A stretch of DNA of 64,000 bases, from NCBI GenBank assembly GCA_027627685.1, contig CP091241.1, positions 1,168,347-1,232,346 of the forward strand. Direction: 5' to 3'. Under the pieces are notes generated by a model, which did not search any database, was not told the DNA's origin, and saw nothing but the letters and a program-made list of their open reading frames with translations. This document shows positions 27,260 to 35,601 of this stretch, piece by piece. Positions within the stretch are counted from its first letter, which is position 1. The number at the start of each line of letters is the position of its first letter. The translations under genes and the position numbers were made by a program. This stretch comes from Hyphomonadaceae bacterium ML37 (GTDB taxonomy: Bacteria; Pseudomonadota; Alphaproteobacteria; Caulobacterales; Maricaulaceae).

Positions 27260-28585
27260 ATGCGGGCCGGGCGGTTTGCCGATTACGACAGGCTCCTGAT
27301 CTGGGGCTATGGCAAGGAAGGCCGCGCCGTGCTGGCGCTGGCCCTCGCTGAGGCGGCGGGCGTGAGGCTGGGGGTGATCGACCGCACGCGGCCCGAGGAT
27401 CTGCCCGCCGGCGTCGCCTATCTTGACGAGGACGCGCTGGAGGCCGCCGTGCAAGCGGGCGGCCGCGTGCTGATCGTCAAAAGCCCCGGCGTCTCGCTGT
27501 ATGATCCGCGCCTGTCAGCGGCGCTGCGCGCAGGCGCGCGCCTGACCAGCCAGACCAATCTCTGGTTCGAGCGCAAACCGGCCAGCCAGCGCGTGATCGG
27601 GATTACCGGCACCAAGGGCAAATCCACCAGCTCGGCGCTCCTGCACCATATGCTGCGCGCGCTGGGCGAGGACGCGGTGCTGGCGGGCAATATCGGCGAG
27701 CCGGTGATCGAAACGCCGCCGGGCGCGAGCACGGTGGTGGCGGAGCTCTCCAGCTATCAGTGCGCGGATCTGCTTCACGGGCCGGACTATGGCGTGATGG
27801 TCAATCTGATGCGCGAGCACATCCCCTGGCACCGCTCGCTGGAGGCGTATCAGCGCGACAAGGCGCGCCTGGTCAGCCTGGATCCCAACACACGCGCCGT
27901 GCTGAACGCGGGCGATGACCGCCTGGCCAGCCTGTTCGCCCACCGGCCCAATACGCTCTGGTACAACACGCCCGACACCTTCCATGCGCCCGGCGGCGTG
28001 GTGCATCGCGCTGGCGAGGTCTGGGGCGCCATCCCCAGCGTGCCGGGGCCACACAATGCGCTCAATGCCTGCGCGGGTCTCAGCGTGATCGCGGATATGG
28101 GGCTGGATGCGCGCGCGGCGTTCGACAGCCTGTCAGACTTCCATGGCCTGCCCCACCGGCTGCAGACCGTGGCGGTGAAGGGCGAGGTGCGGTTCGTCGA
28201 TGACTCGCTCGCCACCACGCCCGAAGCGCTGGTTCTGGCGCTGGACGCCTTTCCCGGAGAGGATGTGGCGCTGATCCTGGGCGGGGAGGAGCGTGAGCAG
28301 GATTATGAGGCGCTGGCCGCCGCGCTGGAGCGCCATGACCGCATCCGCGCCATCATCACCATCCCCGAAAACGGCCCGCGCATCGTCGCGGCGCTGGCGG
28401 GCGGGCGCCATGCGTCCGTGTGCGCCTATGAGACCGATTTCGATAGGGCCGTGGCGCGCGCCGCCGCGTCCCTGACCGCCGGGGTCGTTCTGCTCTCTCC
28501 GGCTGCGCCGCGCGGGCGCCAGTTCACCGTGTTCGGCGCACGCGGGCGGGCGTTTGCGGCGGCGGCGCAGGCGCTGGCGGACTAA
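27260..28585 (+). CDS. MurD-like Mur ligase (MurD or MurD2 type)
   Basis: This protein of about 441 residues has the Mur-ligase layout. A Rossmann-like N-terminus (RLLIWGYGKEGRA) precedes the ATP P-loop GITGTKGKSTSS. The central domain carries VVAELSSYQCADL and MREHIPWHRSLEAYQRDKARLV, and the C-terminal domain carries the ligand segment FVDDSLATTPEAL. Mur ligases add Glu to UDP-MurNAc-L-Ala. The usual MurD motif DHLDRH is replaced by EHIPWH, and the gene is outside any dcw cluster. It may therefore be a MurD2-like L-Glu ligase or a paralogue. ATGs at 27233 and 27260 are possible; the latter has AGGA upstream. Its 3' end overlaps the convergent PLP enzyme by four bases. Confidence 0.75.
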   Translation: MRAGRFADYDRLLIWGYGKEGRAVLALALAEAAGVRLGVIDRTRPEDLPAGVAYLDEDALEAAVQAGGRVLIVKSPGVSLYDPRLSAALRAGARLTSQTNLWFERKPASQRVIGITGTKGKSTSSALLHHMLRALGEDAVLAGNIGEPVIETPPGASTVVAELSSYQCADLLHGPDYGVMVNLMREHIPWHRSLEAYQRDKARLVSLDPNTRAVLNAGDDRLASLFAHRPNTLWYNTPDTFHAPGGVVHRAGEVWGAIPSVPGPHNALNACAGLSVIADMGLDARAAFDSLSDFHGLPHRLQTVAVKGEVRFVDDSLATTPEALVLALDAFPGEDVALILGGEEREQDYEALAAALERHDRIRAIITIPENGPRIVAALAGGRHASVCAYETDFDRAVARAAASLTAGVVLLSPAAPRGRQFTVFGARGRAFAAAAQALAD

Positions 28586-29811
28586 CCCTCCAGCATCGCC
28601 CGCGTCACCGGCTTCGTCCGGTCCAGATCACGCGCGCGGTCGGGCAGGGCGTATTTCAGGCCCGAGCCGCAATTGAACAGGACGCAGCGCGCATCCGCTT
28701 CGATCAGCCCGGCGGCGCGGGCATTGCGTGCGGCGGCGAGCGTCGCCGCGCCTTCCGGGCAGAGCAGCAGCCCGTCCGCGCGCCCGCACAAAGCGCGCGC
28801 CGCTTCAATCTCGGCCTCGCTCACCGCCAGCGCCGCCGCGCCGCTGGCGCGCACGGCCCGCAGGATCAGGAAATCGCCAATCGCCTTGGGCACGCGGATA
28901 CCGGCGGCACTGGTGGAAGCATCCAGCCATTCGGGCGCATGCTCCTCGCCCGCCACGAAGGCCTTGACGATGGGCGCGCAGCCATCGGCCTGGACGGCGA
29001 ACATTTTCGGGCGCTCCGGCCCGATCCAGCCCAGCGCCTCCATTTCGTCGAACGCCTTCCACATACCGATCAGGCCGGTGCCGCCGCCGGTGGGGTAGAA
29101 GATCGCGTCAGGCAGGGTCCAGCCCAGCTGCCACGCGAGCTCGATCCCCATCGTCTTCTTGCCCTCGATCCGGTAGGGCTCTTTCAGCGTGGAGACGTCA
29201 AACCAGCCCATCTCCTCTTTGAGGGCGCCCACCAGCGCCCCGCACTGATGGATCAGGCCGTTGACGCGGTAGACATGCCCGCCCTGGGCGGCGATCTCGC
29301 GCAGGTTCACTTCGGGCGTGTCGGCCGGGCAGAAGGACCAGGTCTCCATCCCCGCCCGCGCGCCATAGGCCGACAACGCCGCGCCGGCATTGCCATTGGT
29401 GGGCATGGCCATGGCCCTGATCCCGAACTGTCGCGCCATGGACACCGCCAGCGCCAGCCCGCGCGCCTTGAAACTGCCCGTGGGCAGGCGGCCCTCATCC
29501 TTGATCAGAAGCGGGCCTTTGAGCCCGATCGCCCGGGCGCTGGCAGGCGTTTCGATCAGGGGCGTGTCCACCTCGCCCAGGCTGGTGACATGGGCGTCAT
29601 CGGCCACGGGCAGAAGCTCGCGCCATTTCCAGAAACCCGGATGGGTATGAGCGGCGCGCGCGGCGATGGCGTCGCGGTCGGCGGTGCGCTTCAGCGCCGC
29701 CAGATCATAGCGCGCCAGCAGCGGCCAGCCCTCGGGCGAGAGATTATGGGCCCGGTCGGCGGCCAGGCGCGCGCCGGTCATGGAACACTCAAGATGGGTG
29801 AAATGGCTCAT
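28582..29811 (-). CDS. Threonine synthase-like PLP-dependent enzyme
   Basis: This 409-residue protein is a fold-type II PLP enzyme. The lysine that binds PLP is in LPTGSFKARG, the substrate/phosphate loop is in MPTNGNAGAALSAYG, and the glycine loop is in PTGGGTGLIGMW. The N-terminus has THLECSMTG, as in threonine synthases that begin with a Cys-containing segment. It probably makes threonine from O-phosphohomoserine, but a diaminopropionate or cysteate-type activity cannot be excluded. It is convergent with the MurD-like gene. Confidence 0.75.
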   Translation of the reverse strand: MSHFTHLECSMTGARLAADRAHNLSPEGWPLLARYDLAALKRTADRDAIAARAAHTHPGFWKWRELLPVADDAHVTSLGEVDTPLIETPASARAIGLKGPLLIKDEGRLPTGSFKARGLALAVSMARQFGIRAMAMPTNGNAGAALSAYGARAGMETWSFCPADTPEVNLREIAAQGGHVYRVNGLIHQCGALVGALKEEMGWFDVSTLKEPYRIEGKKTMGIELAWQLGWTLPDAIFYPTGGGTGLIGMWKAFDEMEALGWIGPERPKMFAVQADGCAPIVKAFVAGEEHAPEWLDASTSAAGIRVPKAIGDFLILRAVRASGAAALAVSEAEIEAARALCGRADGLLLCPEGAATLAAARNARAAGLIEADARCVLFNCGSGLKYALPDRARDLDRTKPVTRAMLEG

Positions 29812-29898
29812 GGACGCTCCGGGCGGGCAGGGAGAGCCGAGCCTATGGCGCGCCGCCTTCGATGCAAGCCCGGCGCTGCGCGCGGTGGCGTACAGGGC

Positions 29899-30498
29899 TC
29901 ACTCCGCCTCGATCAGCCCATAGGCCTCGAAGGCGCGCTGCAGATAGCGCGGCTGGCAGCCGAAGCCCGCGTGCAGGCCGCGCAGGAAAGCGCGGCGTTT
30001 GAGGGCCAGCTCGTGCTCGGTGCGGGCCGCACGTTCGATTTCAGCGGCGCCGCCGACAAAGCGCACCACCGGCCGGATCGGGTTCAGCCCGACGATGAGC
30101 GAGCGGTACTGGTCGCGGGCGAGATCGGGCGCATCGGCGGCCAGATCCCGGCCACGCTCCATCATGGTGGGGTCGTCTTCGCCGGTCTCCTCGCCGGTTT
30201 CGGGCGGCGGCGCTTCGCGGTCCGGTCCCAGAACGACAGTCAGGCGGGCGATGTCGCGCGCGGTGTTGGAGCACGTCCGGCGTGCCCCCGCGCCGCCATA
30301 GGGGGTTGGCACGGTGTCGTCGCCATCATCCACCCGGATCCGCCCCGGCCGCTCGCGCGGCAGGCCGATGGCGTCAGCCCCGGCCTCGCGCGTATCGGTG
30401 ACCATGGCGTCCATGCCGTTCCCGGCGCCGCCCGCGCAACCGGCCGCCGCCAGAAGAACGGGGACAGCCAGACACAGGGAGAGCGCGCGTGTAATCAT
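29899..30498 (-). CDS. Hypothetical lipoprotein
   Basis: This 199-residue protein has a lipoprotein signal peptide: MITRALSLCLAVPVLLAAAG followed by Cys (lipobox LAAAGC). The mature part starts with a flexible acidic region (PPPETGEETGEDD). The helical C-terminal half includes NPIRPVVRFVGGAAEIERAA. The family is not recognised. It is transcribed away from tRNA-Lys. Confidence 0.65.
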   Translation of the reverse strand: MITRALSLCLAVPVLLAAAGCAGGAGNGMDAMVTDTREAGADAIGLPRERPGRIRVDDGDDTVPTPYGGAGARRTCSNTARDIARLTVVLGPDREAPPPETGEETGEDDPTMMERGRDLAADAPDLARDQYRSLIVGLNPIRPVVRFVGGAAEIERAARTEHELALKRRAFLRGLHAGFGCQPRYLQRAFEAYGLIEAE

Positions 30499-30625
30499 GG
30501 GCTCAGTGTACCGCGTTGAATCGGGCGAGAGAATGGCGTCGGGAGGCCTGCTGCGCCTGTGGCGCCGCGGCGCTTGACCCGCGCAGGGGCCGACTATAGT
30601 TTCCGCGCCTCTCCCGAGAGGGTCA

Positions 30626-30701
30626 GAGCCGATAGCTCAGCTGGTAGAGCAACTGACTTTTAATCAGTAGGTCCCGGGTTCGAGCCCCGGTCGGCTCACC
30701 A
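30626..30701 (+). tRNA. tRNA-Lys (anticodon TTT)
   Basis: The 76-base cloverleaf has acceptor stem GAGCCGA / TCGGCTC, the D-arm AGCTCAGCTGGTAGAGC, anticodon loop CTTTTAA with anticodon TTT, the T-arm GGTTCGAGCC and an encoded CCA. Confidence 0.97.
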
Positions 30702-30801
30702 AGTCCAAGGGGCTTGGGAGGTGCGCGCCGAACCGGCGCGCCGTCAGACACCCCCCGCAGGTTCCCGGCCGCCATTGGCCAGCAGATCAAGCCCGCAAGG
30801 C

Positions 30802-31515
30802 TTACCAGCGCGCACGCAGGGCCACGCCGGCATAGTGCTCGTCTTCCCTCCACTCACGCGCGCCAGCGCGGTAGCGGCGTTGTTCGCGCACATAGCCCAG
30901 CGTGGCGTAGACGTCTGCGCCCAGCTCCACGCCCACGCCGAAATGCGCGTCGCCTACGCTGGCTTCGACGCCGGCGGGCGCCAGCGTGTAGCTGAGCGGT
31001 CCGCCCGGCGCGATCATATAGCTCTCGCGTCCCGCCCCGCCGACCAGGAAGACCGGCGGCAGATCGGTCAGTTCGCGGGTCGTCGCCGTGACCTGCAGCC
31101 CCATGGCGGAGCCAGACCATCCGGGCGGCTGAGGCGTTGCGGCGCGTGCGTGCAGCGTCACCTCCGGGGTCAGGGCGACACCCCCTGCCGGCGTTGCTTC
31201 CGTGTGGCGGGTGGAGCCGGGTTCTGCGGCGAAGCGCAGCGCCGTCCCTGATCCATTGAGCGCAGCCGCCACCGCCGCGCGGCTGCCCTGGGAGGCCTCG
31301 GTGCGGGCGAATTGGGCCGGATCAAATGCGGGCGTGGGCCAATCTCCAGGCAGGGCGCTCTGGGTCGCGGCATCAGTCACGAAGGTGGTGAACAGGGCGC
31401 CGCCCGCCACCAGAGCGGCCAGGGAAAGCTCGGTCGCCCGGTGCCGCGACATACGCCTGCGCGCGTTGTCTCCGAGCCTGCTGCGGCCGCCGCCGCGCCA
31501 ATTCCAGTCGCTCAT
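30802..31515 (-). CDS. Hypothetical membrane-anchored or outer-membrane-like protein
   Basis: This 237-residue protein has a basic N-terminus, a single hydrophobic helix at about residues 28-50 (ATELSLAALVAGGALFTTFV), and a beta-rich C-terminal half. It ends in alternating strands and a terminal Trp (HYAGVALRARW), as seen in small outer-membrane barrels. A start further in (MSRHRATE) would give a more normal signal peptide. The family is not recognised. Confidence 0.55.
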   Translation of the reverse strand: MSDWNWRGGGRSRLGDNARRRMSRHRATELSLAALVAGGALFTTFVTDAATQSALPGDWPTPAFDPAQFARTEASQGSRAAVAAALNGSGTALRFAAEPGSTRHTEATPAGGVALTPEVTLHARAATPQPPGWSGSAMGLQVTATTRELTDLPPVFLVGGAGRESYMIAPGGPLSYTLAPAGVEASVGDAHFGVGVELGADVYATLGYVREQRRYRAGAREWREDEHYAGVALRARW

Positions 31516-31732
31516 CCAGCCCCCCAGCGTGATTTTAACCCCGTGCGGGCTGTCCCTCCCGCCGGAGCGTTGCGTTTATAAGTATTAAGATAGTGCAAGC
31601 AGGCGCGCGTGGGCAAGCGCAGACTGGCCGGCCACGCGCGGCCCGGCGCGCAGTGCAGATGTTGACGGCGCCGCGCGGGCGTCATACACAGCGCCTCCCT
31701 TGGACGCGGCCCGGTCGCGAACATAGGTTTGA

Positions 31733-31813
<81 letters not shown>

Positions 31814-31876
31814 CCTTTGTTTTTTCAAATGCTTGAGTACCGTCCTCGCGGGCGGCGTTTGTGTTTCCAACTCACG

Positions 31877-31901
31877 TGGAAGCACTGTGGAAGCAAGAGG
31901 G
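31877..31901 (+). repeat. 25-bp island repeat, copy 1 (near attL)
   Basis: The repeat consists of two TGGAAGCA units spaced 11 bases apart followed by AGAGGG. It lies 64 bases inside attL. Copies with at most one change are at 59682 and 63522. The 11-base periodicity resembles arm-type integrase or excisionase sites. Confidence 0.7.
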
Positions 31902-32169
31902 GGCGAAGGCCTTCAAATTGCTTCGTAAATCGGTACCAGCGACGAGCTTTGCTTCCAGTACCTGTGAATCGGCTTCAAAATATGACCCACTGAAAATTTG
32001 CCTTACCTAATTGAAAGTGCTGCATTTTTACCAAGCCTAACGGGGGTCATGGCCGGCGCCGATAATGACCCCTGTCGGCGAGGCATTTCTTGATTGGACT
32101 CAATTGCCTGCGATGAAATGCAACGGGGTCAAATTTGGAAGCCTGTCCACAATCTCACGGTGTTCTGAA
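31902..32169. other. Non-coding island start
   Basis: No convincing gene is seen between the att-proximal repeat and the fic pseudogene. Stretches such as GGGGTCATGG, AATGACCCCTG and GGGGTCAAATTTGG resemble the end repeats of IS21-type elements, which would agree with the istB scrap at 33.6 kb, but no intact end is identifiable. Confidence 0.4.
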
Positions 32170-33342
32170 CTACAGGGGCTCGGTTCCCCGGCTGAGTATG
32201 CTCAAGTAGTCGCTGTAGACATACATCCTGCCACGCTGCTTGCCCGTCACCTCCCGCACGATGCCGAGATCCTCCAGATGCTGGATCGATTTGGCAATTG
32301 TCGGAGGCGAGATGCTCAGCCGCTGCGCCGCTGCGGGAATGCCGATGATCGGCTTCTGCTGAAGCAGCTGGTGTACCCGAAGGGCGGATGCGGCTGGGCG
32401 CCCGAGATCCTCGATCCGGTGCCGATCGGCTTCGAACAGCGCGAGGATCTCGCGCGCCGCCTCTGATGCCTGCAGAGACGTCTCGGCGATGCCGTCTAGG
32501 AAGAACTCCAGCCATGTTTCCCAGTCGCCGCTCTCACGAACCTGCTGCAGCAGGTCGTAGTACTGGCGGCGATGCGTCTTGAAATAGAGACTGAGATAGA
32601 GGATCGGCTCCTTCAGGATGCCCTGCGTGCAGAGCAGGAACGTGATCAGCAGCCGACCGAGACGACCGTTACCATCGAGAAACGGATGAATGGTCTCGAA
32701 CTGCACGTGGACCAGCCCAGCCTTGATGAGGGTCGGCATTTCTGGCGTGTCGGCATGGATGAACGCTTCCAGGTCCGACATTAGGTCGAGGACGTGCTCG
32801 GGCGGTGCCGGGACGAAGAGGGCATTGCCGGGTCGCGTGCCACCGATCCAGTTCTGTGACCGTCGGAAGTCGCCTGGTTGCTTCGTGCTACCGCGGCCCT
32901 TTTGAAGAAGGATGGCGTGGATCTCCCGGATCAGGCGCAGGGAAAGCGGAAGGCCTTCGCGGATCCTCTCGAGGCCATGGTTCATGGCGGCGACGTAGTT
33001 GGAAACCTCCTGCACGTCGTCGAGCGGGACGCCCGGCGCTTCCTCGCTCTCGAAGAGCAGCAGGTCGGAAAGCGACGACTGCGTGCCCTCGATCTACGAG
33101 GATAGCAGCGCCTCCTTGCGGACGTACATGTAAAGAAAGAGAGGAGTGTCGGGCAGGATGGAGGTCACGCCATCGAGTCGCCCGATCGCACGGTTCGCGC
33201 GCTCGAGGTGACGGTAGAGCCGCTCCATCCTGACGGGCGGAGACGGCGGCAAGGGCGGAGGCACAAACGCCTCCGCGCGCTCCCCTGCGGTCGAGATCGC
33301 TACGAGGCGTCCCAGGCGCGATGGCTCCGCTGCTGACGCCAT
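32170..33342 (-). pseudogene. fic: Fic-family AMP-transferase interrupted by one UAG codon
   Basis: Read through one in-frame TAG (33094-33096), the gene encodes 390 residues. An N-terminal DUF4172-like helical region starting MASAAEPSRLGRLVAIS is followed by the Fic core with the catalytic motif HPFLDGNGRLGR and a C-terminal winged helix (IGIPAAAQRLSISPPTIAKS). The stop replaces what is normally Gln in the auto-inhibitory motif S-S-Q-I-E-G of class II Fic proteins, which otherwise reads perfectly around it. CAG to TAG is a single change. An internal start (GTG at 33015) could yield a Fic core lacking the inhibitory helix. Fic enzymes transfer AMP to target proteins. Confidence 0.85.
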
Positions 33343-33349
33343 GGTTGAA

Positions 33350-33402
33350 AAAGGATCCTTTCCTTGGCAGGCCGATTGAGAAAGGATAGCGCAAAATCCT
33401 TT
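33350..33402. promoter_or_regulatory. Two palindromic sites in front of fic
   Basis: AAAGGATCCTTT (33350-33361) is a perfect palindrome 8 bases upstream of the fic start. AAAGGAT / ATCCTTT (33381-33387 and 33396-33402) forms a second inverted repeat with the same half-site. Two matching sites suggest binding of a regulator, perhaps Fic's own winged helix. Confidence 0.45.
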
Positions 33403-33554
33403 CTTTGTTGTGGTTCTAACGGAAGCTTCCTTTTATGTAAAATGTTCATTCCCTCTATCCGCGCCAGGTCCGGTCTGGCCTCAGGCCTGTGTTTTGAACC
33501 GCCAGCTCTCATTGCCGGCCAAGGAACGCTCTGCTCGCGAGATCGCAGACGAGC

Positions 33555-33659
33555 GTCCCGTTCATTGGCGTCCCGGAAATGGAACTCGTCGATCTCGTTG
33601 GCCAGCGGCAGCTTGGCGATGGTCATCTGGTGCTTGATGAAGTCCGCTTGGGACCCTGA
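33555..33659 (-). pseudogene. istB (IS21 helper ATPase) fragment
   Basis: About 35 codons read QADFIKHQMTIAKLPLANEI followed by DEFHFRDANERD, which matches the internal IstB region that follows the N-terminal Q-x-F-x-K-x-Q. Upstream and downstream parts are missing. It is a scrap of an IS21-family element. Confidence 0.5.
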
Positions 33660-33704
33660 GATGGGCGGGAGGCTGGTTGGGCTCAGCCAAAAGACAAGAG
33701 CGAG

Positions 33705-33963
33705 TGTGAACCTCGCGGCGCGGGTGTGAACCTCCAGAACCGAGGTTCACACGGACAACCCGCTGATCTCAATGGGAAATGTGAACCTTGTGAACCTTGT
33801 GAACCTTTTTCCACCCCTACGCACACGCGCGCGCGCGCGCACATGAAAGAAGAGGCCGGAACAGGTTCACAAGGTTCACAAGGTTCACAAACCCGAACCA
33901 GATCAGATGGTTACGGGTGTGAACCTGCGGGGGAACCTCCAGGGGGAGGTTCTCAAGGTTCAC
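33705..33963. repeat. Iteron-like cluster of GTGAACCTT repeats in both orientations
   Basis: The 9-mer GTGAACCTT occurs as three perfect tandem copies at 33781-33807. The inverse AAGGTTCAC occurs as three copies at 33862-33888 (the first with one change). Further single or near copies lie near 33705, 33725, 33743, 33919 and 33955. Between the two triplets lies an alternating CG tract (about 33821-33842). The two triplets form a large inverted repeat, as at iteron origins or partition sites. Confidence 0.7.
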
Positions 33964-33998
33964 ACATCCCCGACTGGCTGCGCGAGCTCGATCCATGA
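33726..33998 (+). CDS. Uncertain reading frame through the repeat cluster
   Basis: This 90-residue frame translates the repeats as CEPCEPCEP and GSQGSQGSQ and ends HIPDWLRELDP. The last residues look like a genuine protein C-terminus, so this may be the remnant 3' end of a larger ICE/phage gene such as a primase. The repeats equally allow open frames on the other strand. No ribosome-binding site supports the start. Confidence 0.25.
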   Translation: MNLQNRGSHGQPADLNGKCEPCEPCEPFSTPTHTRARAHMKEEAGTGSQGSQGSQTRTRSDGYGCEPAGEPPGGGSQGSHIPDWLRELDP

Positions 33999-34098
33999 GG
34001 CACGCACACCCCGATCCGACGGCGGCGGCCCCGTACCGCCAAGCACCAGGCCGCCGCCGCCTTCCACCACGACCAGCCACCGTCAAAGGAGACCCATC

Positions 34099-34635
34099 AT
34101 GGCTGACCTGACTGTGTCCAGCGCCGCGCGTGGCGCAACCCCGCAACTGCCGCCGGGCGCAGATGCGCACCGCACCATGCTGGCGCTCGATCTGGGCACC
34201 TCGACTGGTTGGGCGCTGCGCACCCCGGATGGTCTGATCACCAGCGGCACGCTCTCGCTGCGCCCCAGCCGCTATGACGGTGGCGGCATGCGCTATCTGC
34301 GCTTCTCGGGCTGGCTCGGCGAGCTCGACAGGCTCTCCGGTCCGGTCGCCGCCATCTGGTTCGAGGAGGTCCGCCGCCACGCTGCGACCGACGCCGCCCA
34401 TGTCTATGGCGGGCTCATGGCCACGCTGACCGCCTGGGCTGAACTGCGCGGCGTGCCCTATCAGGGTGTCCCGGTCGGCACGATCAAGCGTCACGCTACC
34501 GGCAAGGGTAATGCGCCCAAGGAGGCCATGATCGCGGCAGGCCGCGCCCGCGGGTTCTCGCCCGCCGATGAAAATGAGGCCGACGCCATCGCCATCCTAC
34601 TGTGGGCCATCGAGACCCGGGGAGGTGTGCTGTGA
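34099..34635 (+). CDS. RuvC-like crossover-junction endonuclease (phage/ICE type)
   Basis: This 178-residue protein has a RuvC/RNase H fold. The first catalytic Asp is in LALDLGTSTGWAL, the acidic strand is IWFEEVRRH, and the C-terminal acidic pair is in DENEADAIAILLW. AAGGAG upstream fixes the ATG at 34099. Mobile-element members of this type resolve branched DNA. It is the first gene of a three-gene operon with GTGA and ATGA overlaps to the next two. Confidence 0.8.
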   Translation: MADLTVSSAARGATPQLPPGADAHRTMLALDLGTSTGWALRTPDGLITSGTLSLRPSRYDGGGMRYLRFSGWLGELDRLSGPVAAIWFEEVRRHAATDAAHVYGGLMATLTAWAELRGVPYQGVPVGTIKRHATGKGNAPKEAMIAAGRARGFSPADENEADAIAILLWAIETRGGVL

Positions 34636-34823
34636 GGTGGGCGCCGCGCGGATACGGCGGCCAGCGCCGCAGCCCCGAAGAGGTCAAGCGCGAGGGATGG
34701 CGCGAGCAGCGCGTCATCGCGGTCTCGCTCGATGATGATCGCCTGACCTGGCCCGAGCGTGAGATGATCCGGCAACTCGGCGAGAAGCTCTATGGCCCCC
34801 AGAACAGGGACATGCGCCGATGA
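34632..34823 (+). CDS. Small conserved island protein
   Basis: This 63-residue basic protein starts at a GTG overlapping the RuvC-like stop (GTGA) with GGAGGT five bases upstream. The sequence (SPEEVKREGWREQRVIAVSL ... WPEREMIRQLGEKLYG) is of a type found in alphaproteobacterial prophages and islands next to the same neighbours. Function unknown. Confidence 0.65.
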   Translation: MRWAPRGYGGQRRSPEEVKREGWREQRVIAVSLDDDRLTWPEREMIRQLGEKLYGPQNRDMRR

Positions 34824-35251
34824 TCCAATGGACACTGACCATGGTCGCGGACCGTCTTGAGAGCGCAGCCGATGTGCTCGCCACGCTGCCCGGCGTCAAG
34901 CCGCAGGGCTATTTCAGCGCGTGGCCCGAGTACGTCCACAGCTTTGCTGATCAGGTGGGTCAGACACCCCGCATGAGCCGGCCGCGCCCGAGCCCCCACC
35001 AGATCAGCCAGGCCGAACAAGCCATGCTCTGGCTGCGCTGGCTGGAGAAAGACGATGCCCGCCTCGTCTGGGCGCGCGCCAACCGCAGTCCATGGAAGGC
35101 CATCTGCTGGGATCTCGGGGTCAGCCGCGCCACCGCGAACCGGCGCCATGATTACGCTCTGGCCGTAATCGCCTGGCGGCTGAACGGGCGCAATGTGCCT
35201 CGGCTGCGGTCGCGGCGCCATGTGATCGAACGGGTCAAAGAGGGGTCCTGA
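34820..35251 (+). CDS. DUF6362-type protein
   Basis: This 143-residue protein's ATG overlaps the stop of the previous gene (ATGA). It contains QAEQAMLWLRWLEKDDARLV and a C-terminal helix-turn-helix-like stretch (AICWDLGVSRATANRRHDYA), matching the DUF6362 proteins of islands and prophages. It may bind DNA. It ends the three-gene operon. Confidence 0.65.
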   Translation: MIQWTLTMVADRLESAADVLATLPGVKPQGYFSAWPEYVHSFADQVGQTPRMSRPRPSPHQISQAEQAMLWLRWLEKDDARLVWARANRSPWKAICWDLGVSRATANRRHDYALAVIAWRLNGRNVPRLRSRRHVIERVKEGS

Positions 35252-35325
35252 CCCCGTCAGCGCCGCGTGCCTTTCTTGTCCGTACGGTGTCCGTATGATA
35301 TCAGAGCCAAAGGGAGATATCCGCC

Positions 35326-35601
35326 ATGTTCAGTGCTGAAGCCAAATCCGAACGCATCGAGGTGCGCACCACGCCGACCATGAAGGCGTTGCTGCAGCGC
35401 GCCGCCACGTCCTCGCACAAGAACGTGACGGAGTTCCTGCTCGAGGCCGGGATCCAGGCTGCCGAGGCGGCGCTGATTGATCGCCGCCTCTTCCAGCTGG
35501 ATGAGGCGCAGTGGCAAGCCTTCCAGGATGCGCTCGACCGTCCTGTCCAGAGCAAGCCGCGTCTTGCCAGACTGCTCGCGAACAAGAGCTTGCTGGAGTG
35601 A
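35326..35601 (+). CDS. tacA: TacA-like antitoxin (DUF1778)
   Basis: This 91-residue protein has an N-terminal ribbon-helix-helix (RIEVRTTPTMKALLQRAATS) and an acidic C-terminal tail that would wrap the toxin (LIDRRLFQLDEAQWQAFQDA). A GTGA overlap couples it to the downstream GNAT toxin. In characterised systems the pair represses its own promoter. Confidence 0.85.
   Translation: MFSAEAKSERIEVRTTPTMKALLQRAATSSHKNVTEFLLEAGIQAAEAALIDRRLFQLDEAQWQAFQDALDRPVQSKPRLARLLANKSLLE

Noticed and set aside
31814-32169. Integrase gene next to the tRNA, where one is expected
   Set aside because: No frame of adequate length or with recombinase motifs exists there.
33705-33963. CRISPR array at the GTGAACCTT cluster
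   Set aside because: The units are 9 bp, occur in both orientations, and lack uniform 30-40 bp spacers; no cas genes are present.
35257-35325. Riboswitch or attenuator before tacA
   Set aside because: The region is only about 70 bases and shows an ordinary promoter-like repeat (TCCGTACGGTGTCCGTATGA) but no conserved RNA structure.
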